The notes below the pieces were generated by a model. The model was not told the origin of the DNA. It saw only the letters and a list, made by a program, of their open reading frames with translations, and made no database searches. A program made the position numbers and the translations under genes. Positions 32,910-41,961 of a stretch of 45,485 nt of DNA are shown here, in pieces; position 1 is the first letter of the stretch, and the number at the start of each line of letters is the position of its first letter. Source of the DNA: Myxococcales bacterium (GTDB lineage: Bacteria; Myxococcota_A; SURF-8); the NCBI GenBank assembly GCA_003598065.1, contig QZKR01000150.1, positions 1 to 45,485 of the forward strand, written 5' to 3'.

Positions 32910-33752
32910 CTACCCCGCCCGTTCCGGGCCGCCGGCGCGGGGCAGCATCGCCACGTCGAGAATCGGCGGTTCGCTGTCGGGATCGCAGCGGTAGCGCGTG
33001 AAGTCCGTCACTCCTTCGGCGCGCAGCACCTCCAGCACGCCCACGGCATGACCGGTGAATTCGGACGGATCTTTTTTGAAAATCGCCACGGCGGCGTCGG
33101 CGACGATCTCCGGCTTGTACCACATCGACGGATCGCCGAGACCGAAAACGATCGTCGCCGACGTTTCGACCGCCGTTTCGGGCCATAGCGCATTGGCCGC
33201 GATGCGGTCCGGGCGATGTTCCTCAGCCAGCGCCATCGCCGTCATTGTCATGCCGAACTTGCTCAGCAAATAAGCCGATTTGCCTGGCAGCGCCTCGGGA
33301 TGAAAAGGCGGCGAAAGCACGAGAAAGTGGCCGCCGCCGGCGGCTTTCAAATGCGGGATGGCGTAATGGGCGAGCGTATGGGCGGCGCGCGCGTTGACGT
33401 CCATGACGAGATCGAATTTGTTCGGCGGCGTGTCCAGAATCGGCTTCCACCACAGCGCTCCGGCATTGTGGACGACGATGTCCAGCCGGCCGAAGCGCGA
33501 CACGGTTTTGTCGATGCCGGCTTCGATCTGCATTTCCTCGCGTACGTTCATCGGCGCGGCCAGCGCCTCCGCGCCCAGCGCCGCGCAGGCGGCGGCCGTC
33601 TCGTGGATCGTTCCCGGAAGCGTCGGGTGGGGCTCGACGGTCTTCGCCGCCACGACGACATGCACGCCTTCTTTGGCCAAAGCCAGAGCGATGGCCTTGC
33701 CGATGCCGCGACTTGCGCCCGTAATCAACGCGACTTTTCCCTTCAGCGCCAT
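32910..33752 (-). CDS. short-chain dehydrogenase/reductase (SDR)
   Basis: This 280-residue NAD(P)-dependent oxidoreductase has the Rossmann motif TGASRGIGKAIA (14-25 region), a VVHNAGALWW segment matching NNAG, and an active site with Tyr and Lys in KSAYLLSKFGM; the serine lies in VLSPPFHPEALPG. The extended loop VEPHPTLPGTIHETA is typical of the HSDL2-like subgroup, whose substrates are mostly unknown. GGAGG precedes the ATG at 33752. Its stop codon lies in the loop of a small GCGGGG-CTA-CCCCGC hairpin (32904-32918). It converges with the CoA-transferase fusion gene, 66 bases away. It appears to be transcribed alone. Confidence 0.88.
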   Translation of the reverse strand: MALKGKVALITGASRGIGKAIALALAKEGVHVVVAAKTVEPHPTLPGTIHETAAACAALGAEALAAPMNVREEMQIEAGIDKTVSRFGRLDIVVHNAGALWWKPILDTPPNKFDLVMDVNARAAHTLAHYAIPHLKAAGGGHFLVLSPPFHPEALPGKSAYLLSKFGMTMTAMALAEEHRPDRIAANALWPETAVETSATIVFGLGDPSMWYKPEIVADAAVAIFKKDPSEFTGHAVGVLEVLRAEGVTDFTRYRCDPDSEPPILDVAMLPRAGGPERAG

Positions 33753-34127
33753 GGTTGCCTCCCGACGGACGATCCTGCCGCCCGTCTAATGGACGCTGGG
33801 AAGGGAGCGGTTGATTCCCGAAAGTTGGCGGGGGCTTCCGCGCGACCTCATAAAATGCGACGCGGCGGCCAATTGGGTCGCCGCGCGCCTTGGGGGATGG
33901 GGAGCACCCAAGAGAGCTTCCGACTTGAATCGGCCGCCCTCGAAAGGTCTTTTCGTCCGGAACCCGGCCGTTAGTCTATACCGTGTCCCTTCGCTTATCA
34001 GAATCGGTCAAACGCACCCACCGGACCATTGGGGAAAATCTGAGAAATACCCTAGGGAAATCCCCAGAAGAACCCTGAAATTATCTTCTCTGCGTTGGTT
34101 TGAAATAGGTAACTAATTGAAAATGCT
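33753..34127. other. 375-base intergenic region
   Basis: The region lies upstream of the SDR gene and downstream of the NarL-type regulator, both on the minus strand. A 6-bp inverted repeat TGGGGA/TCCCCA (34030-34035, 34061-34066) encloses the palindrome CCCTAGGG (34050-34057). No gene or clear terminator is seen; open frames here lack ribosome binding sites. Confidence 0.4.
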
Positions 34128-34775
34128 TTATTCTTTGTCGATCATCAAACCCTGGGCCAAAGCAAAGCGAGTCAGCCCGGCGATACTGTCGATTTTCAGT
34201 TTTTTCATGATCTGAGTGCGATAGGTCTCAATCGTCTTGACACTGACCAGCAATTCATCGGCGATCTCCTTCGAGCGCTTTCCTTCGGCAATTAATTGAA
34301 GGATTTGGCGCTCCCGCGAAGTCAGCAGATCCAGTTCCGACCCGGCATCGGGATTCTGGATCAAGTCGAAGATCACCGAGTTGGCCAAATGGGTGCAGAT
34401 GTAACCCTTATTTGCTGAAACAGTCCGGATGGCATGGAGAATTTCCGTGAAATCACAGCCTTTCAACAGATAACCGGCCGCGCCGGCTTTCAGCATCTGC
34501 CGCACGAATTGGCCTTTGGAATGCATGGTCAGCGCCAGCACCTTCGTCTGGGAGCTGGCCTGTACGATTTCCCGCGTCGCCTCGATGCCGTTGAATCCGG
34601 GCAAGGCGACATCCATGACGACGACGTCGGGTCTCGTGTCGCGGCAGACCCGGATGGCGTTCATCCCGTCTTCGGCTTCGCCGACGACCTGCATATCCGG
34701 CTGGGCAGCCAGAAGCGCCTTCATCCCTTCGCGAATCAACTGGTGGTCATCCACAAGCACGATCCGAATGCCCAT
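34128..34775 (-). CDS. NarL/FixJ-type response regulator
   Basis: This 215-residue transcription factor starts at ATG 34775, preceded by AAGGAG; this gives the canonical receiver start RIVLVDDHQLIREGMKALL. Phospho-acceptor Asp55 lies in VVVMDVALPG, with conserved Thr in ALTMHSK and Lys in YLLKGCD. The C-terminal LuxR-type helix-turn-helix (about 145-210) reads LTSRERQILQLIAEGKRSKEIADELLVS and VKTIETYRTQIMKKL. No sensor kinase gene is adjacent, so it is an orphan here. Base composition is more AT-rich than the flanking genes, as is its upstream region. Targets are unknown. Confidence 0.92.
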   Translation of the reverse strand: MGIRIVLVDDHQLIREGMKALLAAQPDMQVVGEAEDGMNAIRVCRDTRPDVVVMDVALPGFNGIEATREIVQASSQTKVLALTMHSKGQFVRQMLKAGAAGYLLKGCDFTEILHAIRTVSANKGYICTHLANSVIFDLIQNPDAGSELDLLTSRERQILQLIAEGKRSKEIADELLVSVKTIETYRTQIMKKLKIDSIAGLTRFALAQGLMIDKE

Positions 34776-35227
34776 TGCTGCTCCTTGTATCCGACTGGCG
34801 AGATTTGTCCACGGCTGACCCAACCCGAAGTGAGCGCAAACACCCGCTCGACCGCAGATCTTCATCTCCTGCATGATTCAAATCGGCCGGATCTGTTTTT
34901 TAAACAGCAGAGTTTACACATTTAGCCAGGCGGTAGAGAGCGATCGTCGCTGCGGGAAATGTGGGCGATGTTGACCATCCACCGTTTTTTTCCGGCCTCG
35001 ATTTTCAAATAGCGATTGAAAACTAAGTGAAAGCGGGGACGGAACTGACAAACTAAGGTAATATCATTCTGTATCTTTTGCAATGAAAATTTTGCAAAAC
35101 AATACCAAAAACAGATAAATTGCGTCCGATTCATAGGCTCCACTTTTGGACGCAAGTTCACCCTCTGAGAGGCCATAGGCGCGGCTTGGTCCGAGGCGAG
35201 CGTGAAATAAACACCGCTATTACGCTG
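34776..35227. other. 452-base AT-rich intergenic region
   Basis: The region lies upstream of the NarL-type regulator. It holds an inverted repeat CTGTTT-TTT-AAACAG at 34893-34907, about 118 bases before the regulator's start, which could be an operator. The segment 34980-35110 is AT-rich. No gene is supported. Confidence 0.4.
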
Positions 35228-36958
35228 TTATTTGTAGGAATAAACGACGTTGTCGGGCCGCTGAGACCCATCGAGCAGTTCCGGAAACTGTTCGACCTGC
35301 TTTAAAACCCGTTGCGTGAACGCCAGCGAGTAGGCCTGGATGATCGTGAATTGATAATTGCGGTTGATCGCCGGCGTCCCATCCAAGCCTGCTTGCGACT
35401 CCCAATGGTGAATATCGGTAAACTGGCTGTGGTTTCCCCCCTGAATGAACACAAAATGACTTTTGGATTTTTGCTGTTTGAAAAGCGTGCGCACATACTC
35501 GGGAAGCGACTGGTGATCCTCGCTGGCCCCGATCAGCAGGGTGGGCAGAGCCACCGCCTGGAGCGGCCGGTAAGGAGCAAGGAAGACCATGCCTGCGACG
35601 GATCGGCCGAAGCCGTCGATCTCGATGGCCTCCATAGCCCGATCGGCCCCGCGCGAATGGGCGAAAAGAACCATCGAGGATTTCTGTTGGTGGTCCCTTA
35701 AAGGGGCGAACAGATCGCCGATATTGTTCATCGCCAACCGCAGAATGGTGGTGAGTTCGCCTGTCTCGGTCTGCTTGGGCGCAATGACGATGTAACCCCA
35801 TGTAGCCAGGAAACGCCCCAGATAATCGTAATTGAAGGGGCAGGTGCCGTTGCCATGGAGAATCGCCAGCAACGGATAGCGGCCCTCGGCGGGAGGCCGT
35901 CGCAGACCGCCGCATTGGGAAGGATAATAAATGCGGGTGAATCGGAAAGGCTTGTGGACATCCACGAACGCCGCCGCGTGCGGTCCGCTTTCAAAGGGCA
36001 TTTCGCCAGGCGCGCCGGTTGCTGAAGGGTCGGTTCCCGTACAGGCGACAGCGCCGCGGGGACCCGGGCGGACGACGAGAGGCTTGAGGAATCGATCGTC
36101 AAGATCGAACATCCGGTTGTGAATCCTTAGCGGCCCGTTCATCCATTCCTGCGCAATCACGGCCAGGCGATACGCATCCGGACGGGCGGTAAGATCGAAA
36201 GGAACGTCCCGCTTGCCGATGATCAGCGTGGCCAGTTCAAGAGATGTGTCGGTATATTGCCAGCGCCCGTTTTTCCACTCTCGGGCCTTCTCGAAAACGT
36301 CCATGTACAAACCGACCCCATCGACGAAAAAGACATCGTTCACTTGAAGCTCGCCGGGGTACACGTCGAAGATCTGGGGCCAGATAAAAGCGCTCATCCC
36401 TTGGTCGCCGGTTGGCGCTTCGAAAGCCACCCGCGGTTCGCAATTCCCGGTGCACAGATTGCAGGCGGAAGGCTCCGGGCAGGCAAGATTGTGGCGGCAA
36501 GGCCAGCGTCCCGTCATATCCGGCCAGGTGACTTTTTCCCGTGGGATATTTTTGCTGGCTTCCAAAAAATCGCTCGGATCGTTAACCTCTTCTTCCGGGG
36601 CATTTTTTTCTTCTTCGCCCATGCTCGGGGCTGACGGCTGAGAAGGGATTGGAAACTGTTTCTCGCCCTGCCAATGCACGGCCGTGGATTCGTCGATAGG
36701 GGGCGTCGAGGGCATTGATGGCGCCGGGGTCGGCAATTCGTCCACCGACCTGACTTCAGGGACGCATCTCCCGCTCGGCGCGCAGAGATGCTCGAAGGGG
36801 CAGTCTGCTTTGGATTGACACTCTGGAACCGGGGCGGGAGGCGCTGCGGAGGGTTGAGGAGCGGTTTGGCGCTGGAGCAAAAGCGAACTCCCGGCGCCGA
36901 CTATCGCCGCTACAACCGCCACAATCGCAACGACCAGCCACGAGGGTTGACTTTTCAC
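35228..36958 (-). CDS. secreted or anchored alpha/beta-hydrolase with Cys-rich stalk
   Basis: This 576-residue protein starts at GTG 36958, with GGAG six bases upstream. An N-terminal membrane segment (8-28) is followed by a Pro-rich stalk with C-x5-C-x5-C-x5-C (Cys47, 53, 59, 65; ADCPFEHLCAPSGRC), as in extracytoplasmic proteins of myxobacterial-like bacteria. A second Cys-rich part (CRHNLACPEPSACNLCTGNC) and a region around 170-330 of unknown fold precede the hydrolase (about 350-560). The hydrolase has the oxyanion loop ILHGNGTCP, nucleophile Ser435 in FAHSRGADRA and His510 in GGNHSQF, as in dienelactone-hydrolase or chlorophyllase-like enzymes. It is likely a membrane-tethered esterase or lipase acting outside the cytoplasm; the substrate is unknown. 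Confidence 0.75.
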   Translation of the reverse strand: MKSQPSWLVVAIVAVVAAIVGAGSSLLLQRQTAPQPSAAPPAPVPECQSKADCPFEHLCAPSGRCVPEVRSVDELPTPAPSMPSTPPIDESTAVHWQGEKQFPIPSQPSAPSMGEEEKNAPEEEVNDPSDFLEASKNIPREKVTWPDMTGRWPCRHNLACPEPSACNLCTGNCEPRVAFEAPTGDQGMSAFIWPQIFDVYPGELQVNDVFFVDGVGLYMDVFEKAREWKNGRWQYTDTSLELATLIIGKRDVPFDLTARPDAYRLAVIAQEWMNGPLRIHNRMFDLDDRFLKPLVVRPGPRGAVACTGTDPSATGAPGEMPFESGPHAAAFVDVHKPFRFTRIYYPSQCGGLRRPPAEGRYPLLAILHGNGTCPFNYDYLGRFLATWGYIVIAPKQTETGELTTILRLAMNNIGDLFAPLRDHQQKSSMVLFAHSRGADRAMEAIEIDGFGRSVAGMVFLAPYRPLQAVALPTLLIGASEDHQSLPEYVRTLFKQQKSKSHFVFIQGGNHSQFTDIHHWESQAGLDGTPAINRNYQFTIIQAYSLAFTQRVLKQVEQFPELLDGSQRPDNVVYSYK

Positions 36959-37307
36959 GGGCCGCTCCGACCTCTCTATAAACCGACTTGGACGTTTTCC
37001 GTTTCGTTAACTTTGCTTGACGGCAGCGTGCGACGATGATTGCGTCTAGGAGTGTTTTGCATGGGCTCTACTTCCTAACTTCCCGCCGCATACGCACTCA
37101 TCCTTATCGATTTCAGCCCGGATATGCAACTTTTTTCCGGCAGGGAACGGCGTTTGGCGTCTGCATCCCGCGAGTATTTCGCCCAAGCCGCGATTTTTTT
37201 TTGCGTTTGCCCTTTTCCTGCGTTTCTGTGTTGACAGCCGGCCCCGGTCGGGGCGTAATCGAATGGTGACACAGTGTGCGCCGAGTCGATCGGCGCGGAG
37301 GAGAAGC
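36959..37307. other. 349-base divergent spacer between hydrolase and nadA
   Basis: The spacer contains the nadA promoter candidate (37231-37259). Poly-T tracts occur at about 37126-37133 and 37192-37201. No gene is supported. Confidence 0.5.
37231..37259 (+). promoter_or_regulatory. sigma70-type promoter candidate for nadA
   Basis: A perfect TTGACA (37231-37236) and CGTAAT (37254-37259) are separated by 17 bases. The spacer carries the inverted repeat CCCCG-GT-CGGGG, which could be an operator. The start codon is about 48 bases downstream. Confidence 0.5.
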
Positions 37308-38420
37308 ATGGCTATCGACATTCGCACCGCAGTCCAGGCCGCCGCCGGCGTCGCGGAGACGCTGACCCTGATGAAACAGGCGCTCAAGGGCGTCGTATCG
37401 GAAGCGATTCTGGAAGACAAAGCCGAACTCGTCTTCGCCATCAACAGGTTGAAGCGGGAAAAGCGCGCCGTCATCCTCGGCCACAACTACATGGAGCCGG
37501 CGCTTTACCAGACGATTCCGGATCACGTCGGCGATTCGCTGGAGTTGTCGCGCATCGCGGCGAAAACCGACGCCGACATCATCGTTTTTTGCGGCGTCCG
37601 CTTCATGGCCGAGACGGCGAAGATCCTCAATCCGAAGAAGCTCGTGCTGCTGCCTTCCGACCGCGCCGGCTGCTCGCTGGCCGCCGCGATTACGGGCGAC
37701 GACGTCCGCGCCCTGAAGCGCCGTTTCAAGGGCGCGCCGGTGGTGAGCTACGTCAACACCTATGCCGACGTAAAAGCGGAAACCGACATCTGCTGCACGT
37801 CGTCCAACGCCGCCGAGGTTGTGCAATACCTGCTTGATCGCGGACACAAGCGCGTCATCTTTCTGCCCGACGAATATCTGGGCACGAACGTCGCGCACGA
37901 TCTCGGCCTGCCGATCTTCTTCCCCGACGAAGCCGACCCCGGCCACGAGCGCGCCCTGATCGGCTGGCGCGGGCGTTGCGAGGTGCACGAGCAGTTCACG
38001 GTCGCCGATGTCCAGCAGGCGCGTTCCGTCAATCCCAACGTCGTCGTGCTCGCCCATCCGGAATGTTCGCGCCCGGTGGTCGAGGCCGCCGATTTTTCCG
38101 GCAGCACCAAGCAGATGATCCGCTACGTGAAAGAAAACAATGCGCCGGAATTTCTGCTGCTCACGGAGTGCAGTATGGGCGACAACATCGTCGCCGAGAA
38201 TCCCGACAAGAACCTCCTGCGACTCTGCTCCGTGCGCTGTCCGCACATGAAACAGATCACGCTGGAAGACACCTATGCCGCTCTCGTCCACCTGCGCCAT
38301 CGGATCGAACTCGACGCCGACACCATCGAGCGTTCGCGCGCCTCGCTGGAACGGATGATCGCTATCGGCGGCGGAGCGCCGGTTGCCGCTTCCTCTGCTG
38401 CGCCGGCCCACTCGTCTTAA
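37308..38420 (+). CDS. nadA: quinolinate synthase NadA
   Basis: This 370-residue enzyme condenses iminoaspartate with dihydroxyacetone phosphate to quinolinate in NAD synthesis, using one oxygen-sensitive 4Fe-4S cluster. Family motifs are HNYMEP, GDSLELSR, FCGVRFMAETAKIL with the first cluster cysteine, PSDRAGCSLA, YVNTYADVKAETDICCTSSNA with the second, AHPEC, and CSVRCPHMKQITLED with the third. Start ATG 37308 is chosen because GCGGAGGAG lies just before it; an upstream start adds 15 Arg-rich residues. No nadB or nadC is adjacent. Its stop is one base from the stop of the convergent TPR gene. Confidence 0.96.
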   Translation: MAIDIRTAVQAAAGVAETLTLMKQALKGVVSEAILEDKAELVFAINRLKREKRAVILGHNYMEPALYQTIPDHVGDSLELSRIAAKTDADIIVFCGVRFMAETAKILNPKKLVLLPSDRAGCSLAAAITGDDVRALKRRFKGAPVVSYVNTYADVKAETDICCTSSNAAEVVQYLLDRGHKRVIFLPDEYLGTNVAHDLGLPIFFPDEADPGHERALIGWRGRCEVHEQFTVADVQQARSVNPNVVVLAHPECSRPVVEAADFSGSTKQMIRYVKENNAPEFLLLTECSMGDNIVAENPDKNLLRLCSVRCPHMKQITLEDTYAALVHLRHRIELDADTIERSRASLERMIAIGGGAPVAASSAAPAHSS

Positions 38421-38421
38421 A

Positions 38422-39441
38422 TTAAAACTCTCCTTCCACCAGCGCTTTGTATTCCGGCAGACCGCGCAGGGAAGCGAGGTCGGGATCGGCTTCCATTTCC
38501 GCAAGCGGGACGAAGCCGTTCAGGAAGGCGATTTTGAGGTAGTCCAGGGCCATTTTGGCGTCGCCGTCGAGGGCGTAGAGGCAGGCGATGTTGTAGTAGG
38601 CCATGCCGAAGTTCGGATCCTCGGCGAGGGCGCGCTTGTAGTATTCCATCGCCTTGGCGCGATCCTGGCGACCGTAGTAGCTGGCGCCGATCCCCACGAG
38701 CGCCGTCGGGTTCGTCGGGTCCTGGACCAAGGCCTCCTCGAAGGCGCGGCGCGCCGCCTCGAACTGTCCCGCCTCCAACGCGTGTTTTCCGGCGAGGAGC
38801 TTCTCCGTCGCGCCGGCGGAAACTTTGACCGTCGCGCGGGGGTCGTAAGTGCCCGGCGTGGCGGCTGGGCCGGGTAGAACCGGCGTTGGCGACGGCGGCG
38901 ATGCGGCGGCCGGGCCGAGCGCCGCCGAAGAGGAAGAAGTTTCAGTCGGTGCGCTTTTGTCCGACGCGGCGGGAGCGGCCGATGCCGCCGACGCAATCGG
39001 GGGCGCGCCGGCTTCGCCGGTTTTTGCTCGCTTGAAGTACAAACCGCGCTGACCGTGCTCCGTCGTCGAGAATCCCACCAGCGGGCAGGCTGTCTTCGGC
39101 GCGACTGCGGCGCCGGAAAGCACCGAACCGTTTTTGCCGAGAACCAGCAGCGCCGAGACCGTCGCCGGTGGACCGCAATCGTCGTCTACCTGACACATCC
39201 GGAACGAAGCGGTAAGGGTGTCGCCCGACACCGATCCTTCCAGAAGTTTTTCCCCGTCGGCGAAAGGGCAGAAACCCGACGTGCGGGCGAGCGTTCCCGT
39301 CACGCTGTCGCCTTTCTGCGACAGTTCGATCTCGCCGTACTTGGAACCCCAGCGGCCGGAGAGATCGGCGGCATACGAGGAAGTCGTCAACGCCGGAATC
39401 GAGGCCAGCATCGCTAACGTGGCGAGGAAAAACCCGCGCAT
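38422..39441 (-). CDS. secreted protein with small beta-barrel-like domain and TPR repeats
   Basis: This 339-residue protein has a Sec signal peptide (SSYAADL, cleavage near residue 24). The first domain (25-140) begins LSGRWGSKYGEIELSQKGDSVTG, a pattern of small lipocalin-like or META-like beta domains. A low-complexity Ala/Pro/Ser linker (about 145-205) follows, and then a TPR array (about 215-300) with AARRAFEEALVQDPTNPTALVGIGASYY and AMEYYKRALAEDPNFGMAYYN. It is probably periplasmic and takes part in protein-protein contacts; no enzyme motif is seen. GGAGG lies six bases before the ATG. It is convergent with nadA, one base between stops. Confidence 0.75.
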   Translation of the reverse strand: MRGFFLATLAMLASIPALTTSSYAADLSGRWGSKYGEIELSQKGDSVTGTLARTSGFCPFADGEKLLEGSVSGDTLTASFRMCQVDDDCGPPATVSALLVLGKNGSVLSGAAVAPKTACPLVGFSTTEHGQRGLYFKRAKTGEAGAPPIASAASAAPAASDKSAPTETSSSSAALGPAAASPPSPTPVLPGPAATPGTYDPRATVKVSAGATEKLLAGKHALEAGQFEAARRAFEEALVQDPTNPTALVGIGASYYGRQDRAKAMEYYKRALAEDPNFGMAYYNIACLYALDGDAKMALDYLKIAFLNGFVPLAEMEADPDLASLRGLPEYKALVEGEF

Positions 39442-39514
39442 CGGCAGCCTCCATAACGTGCGACAAGCTTACAGTTTATCCTACCACGACCGGCGCCCAA
39501 GACCAAAGCCCAGC

Positions 39515-40564
39515 TTAGTGACCGTGCCGATGGTGCAAGTCGGGATGATGCGGATGGACGTGCCGCGTTTCCTCGTGCGCGTGGGCGTGAGTGTGATGGT
39601 GGTTTGGCGGCAGGTCGGGATGGCTATGGGTGTGATGCTCGTCGTCGTGAGCGTGCGCATGCGTATGCGCGAGCGTCCGATGATGATGCGCGTGGACGTG
39701 TCCCCCGGAGAAAACCGCCGCGAGCGCCACGGCGACGAGCCCGGCGGCGACAAGTTGCCCGGTCGAAAGCGATTCGCCCAGCGCGATCCAGGCGAGCAGG
39801 ACGCCGATGAACGGCGAAGCGGAGAAGATCAACTGCGAACGCGCCGCGCCTACGGCCTGGGCGCACGAAACGTAAAGCACGAGCGACAGCCCGTAGCCCA
39901 GTGCGCCGACGGCGAGCGCGCCGGCGAGAAGCGCGGCCTCCGGCCGTGGTTCGCCCAAAGCATGACCGATCGCCAGGTTCGCCATGCCGGCGATAAGTCC
40001 CTTGGCCAGCGTCGATTGGGCCGGCGTAAAACCGTCGATCAACGCCGTGAAATTGTTGTCCAGCCCCCAGGCGACGCAGGCCAGCGCCACCAGCGCCGCC
40101 GGCCAGCCGAGCGCGAAGTCGGAGGGCGCGGCGAGGATCGCGCCGGCGGCGATAATGAGCGCCGCGGCCAGCCAGGCGCGCGGCCCCATGTGTTCGCGGA
40201 AGAAGAGCCAGGCCAGCAGCGATGTGGCGACGGTTTCCAGGTTGAGCCAGAGAGAAGTGGAGGCGGAGGGGGCAAGCCGCAATCCGGCCATCAACAAAAA
40301 CGGTCCGATCACGCCGCCGAAGAGGACGGCGCTCGCGAGGCACAGCAGGCAGCGGGGCTGCCGCCGCAGTTCGGCCGAACCGCCGCGCCTGACGAACGGC
40401 AGCACGGCCAGCGCCGCGCCGAGGTAGAGCAGACCGGCGAGCGTCGCCGGGCCTACCGAATGGAGCAGGTGCTTCGCCGCCGGCGTCGATGCGCCGAACA
40501 AAAAAGCGGCAAGCAGACCGTACAGGATCGGGCGGATCGCGGCTGTCGCAGCGGCGCGGGTCAC
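39515..40564 (-). CDS. EamA/DMT-type transporter with His-rich C-terminal tail
   Basis: This 349-residue inner-membrane transporter has ten hydrophobic segments forming two EamA repeats (about 10-145 and 155-290). The last ~60 residues are nearly half histidine (THAHAHDDEHHTHSHPDLPP and similar), a metal-binding tail. Known DMT members export amino acids, nucleotides or metabolites; the tail suggests a link to nickel, cobalt or zinc, as His-rich tails also occur in metal exporters (inference). It starts with GTG 40564, overlapping the preceding stop (GTGA), so it is translationally coupled to the YkgJ-type gene and probably cmk. Confidence 0.85.
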   Translation of the reverse strand: MTRAAATAAIRPILYGLLAAFLFGASTPAAKHLLHSVGPATLAGLLYLGAALAVLPFVRRGGSAELRRQPRCLLCLASAVLFGGVIGPFLLMAGLRLAPSASTSLWLNLETVATSLLAWLFFREHMGPRAWLAAALIIAAGAILAAPSDFALGWPAALVALACVAWGLDNNFTALIDGFTPAQSTLAKGLIAGMANLAIGHALGEPRPEAALLAGALAVGALGYGLSLVLYVSCAQAVGAARSQLIFSASPFIGVLLAWIALGESLSTGQLVAAGLVAVALAAVFSGGHVHAHHHRTLAHTHAHAHDDEHHTHSHPDLPPNHHHTHAHAHEETRHVHPHHPDLHHRHGH

Positions 40565-41118
40565 GCCTCGGCGCTTTCGTCGAGTTCGAGGCCGAGGTCC
40601 GGAATCAATTCCGGTTCGGGAAGGACGAGATTCAAGAGACGGGCCAGGCTCCAGTCGCAGGCGGCCAGATCGGCCTCATATTGCAGGTCGCGCTTGCTCT
40701 GGCGGCGCATGGCGGCCCGCATCGCGCGGGCGCTGACGAGCGGCCCGCGCCCCAGGCCGGGACAAAGGCCGCTGAACGCCTTCCAGCCTTCTTTGTCGAG
40801 AAGAAATTCCGCCAAAAGCGGCGACTCGGCGCAGTGGATCGGTTTCGCCGGATGCACGGCGCAGCGGCCGTCCGCTTCCAAAAAGATGCAGCGGTCGCCG
40901 ACGTTCTTCAGCGCCAGGTAGGGCACGATGCTGACCGACTGGTCGTTGGCGAATTCGGCGGCGATGTGGCGCGTATAGCGATCGGCCGTCTCCTGCGGCG
41001 TGAGATGGAAAAAGTCGGCGAGGCGGGGGACATCCTCCGGGTAGAGACACACCCAGCCGCCCCACTGGCAGCAGATGCCGCAGACGATGCATTCGAAGTT
41101 AAACGGCGCGGGAAGCAC
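40561..41118 (-). CDS. YkgJ-family cysteine-cluster protein
   Basis: This 185-residue protein carries the zinc- or iron-chelating CxxCxxCC cluster near the N-terminus (FECIVCGICCQWGG). Further conserved pieces follow: YPEDVPRLADFF, CIFLEADGRCAVHPAKPIHC and a late CPGLGRG. The family function is not known; a metal-binding or Fe-S role is presumed. It starts at GTG 41118, inside the 3' end of cmk (20-base overlap) with GAGG upstream, and its stop overlaps the EamA transporter start. The order cmk-ykgJ-eamA suggests one transcript, with the His-rich transporter as a possible metal partner (inference). Confidence 0.85.
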   Translation of the reverse strand: MLPAPFNFECIVCGICCQWGGWVCLYPEDVPRLADFFHLTPQETADRYTRHIAAEFANDQSVSIVPYLALKNVGDRCIFLEADGRCAVHPAKPIHCAESPLLAEFLLDKEGWKAFSGLCPGLGRGPLVSARAMRAAMRRQSKRDLQYEADLAACDWSLARLLNLVLPEPELIPDLGLELDESAEA

Positions 41119-41782
41119 GGCGGGCCTCGTACAAGGCGACGATGGTTTCGACGACGGCCTCCGGCGCCATGCCGGTGGTGTCGATCACCAGTGCATCCGG
41201 TGCAACGGCGAGCGGCGAAACGGCGCGCTCCGAGTCGGCTTGGTCGCGTTCGACGAGCGCCGCCTTGACGGTTTCGAAGTCGGCGGCCTGGTCGCCGGCG
41301 AGCAACTGCTTCCAGCGCCGCCGGGCTCGCTCCTCCACCGAAGCGTCGAGGTAGATTTTGAGCATCGCATCGGGGAAGACGACGTTCCCGGTATCGCGCC
41401 CTTCGGCGACGACGGATTGCCGTTGCGCCACCTCGCGCTGCAAAGCGAGCAGTTGGCGGCGCACTTCCGCATGCCGGGAAACGACGGATGACCCCTTGCT
41501 GATATCGGGGGAGCGGATGGCGTCGCTGACGTCGTCGCCGGCGAGCCGCACGCGCTGGCCGTCCGGAGCGTCGTCGAAGCGGATGTCCATCTGGCCGGCC
41601 AGGCGGGCGAGGGCCGGCGCGTCGTTCCAGTCGATTCCTTCGCGACGGGCCGAGAGCGCCAGCGAACGGTAAAGCGCCCCCGTATCGAGGTAGGCCAGCC
41701 CCGTCTTGCGGGCCGTCAGCCGGGCGACCGTGCTTTTACCCGATCCCGCCGGGCCGTCGATGCAGATGATGTCCGTGCTCAT
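41099..41782 (-). CDS. cmk: cytidylate kinase
   Basis: This 227-residue cytosolic NMP kinase phosphorylates CMP and dCMP. The P-loop is GPAGSGKST at the N-terminus, followed by YLDTGALYRSLAL, a typical Cmk signature. The NMP-binding region (DVSDAIRSPDISKGSS) and VAEGRDTGNVVFPDA are also conserved. The lid and C-terminus contain ERARRRWKQL. Start ATG 41782 is preferred; an upstream in-frame start adds 16 residues without homology. AAGGTAA lies upstream. In many bacteria cmk sits by rpsA; here it overlaps a YkgJ-type gene by 20 bases. Confidence 0.95.
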   Translation of the reverse strand: MSTDIICIDGPAGSGKSTVARLTARKTGLAYLDTGALYRSLALSARREGIDWNDAPALARLAGQMDIRFDDAPDGQRVRLAGDDVSDAIRSPDISKGSSVVSRHAEVRRQLLALQREVAQRQSVVAEGRDTGNVVFPDAMLKIYLDASVEERARRRWKQLLAGDQAADFETVKAALVERDQADSERAVSPLAVAPDALVIDTTGMAPEAVVETIVALYEARRASRAV

Positions 41783-41961
41783 CGCCGTTACCTTGGGCCG
41801 CACTTTAGTCGAGCGTGGCAAGGCTGTCAAACGGCGACGAAACAGGGCGGCGGAAAGAACAGCGTCAACTGGGTTGGCGCAGAGCGAAATCGGGGCTTTC
41901 CGCGAAGGCGGAGCAAAGCGGACCCGCCTGTCGAAATGGCTCGCAAGTTTACGGCTCTACG

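Noticed and set aside
33811..34116. 101-residue plus-strand open frame
   Set aside because: Starts at TTG without a ribosome binding site; no motif and no codon-use support.
34922..35176. 84-residue minus-strand open frame
   Set aside because: No ribosome binding site or recognisable motif; AT-rich spacer.
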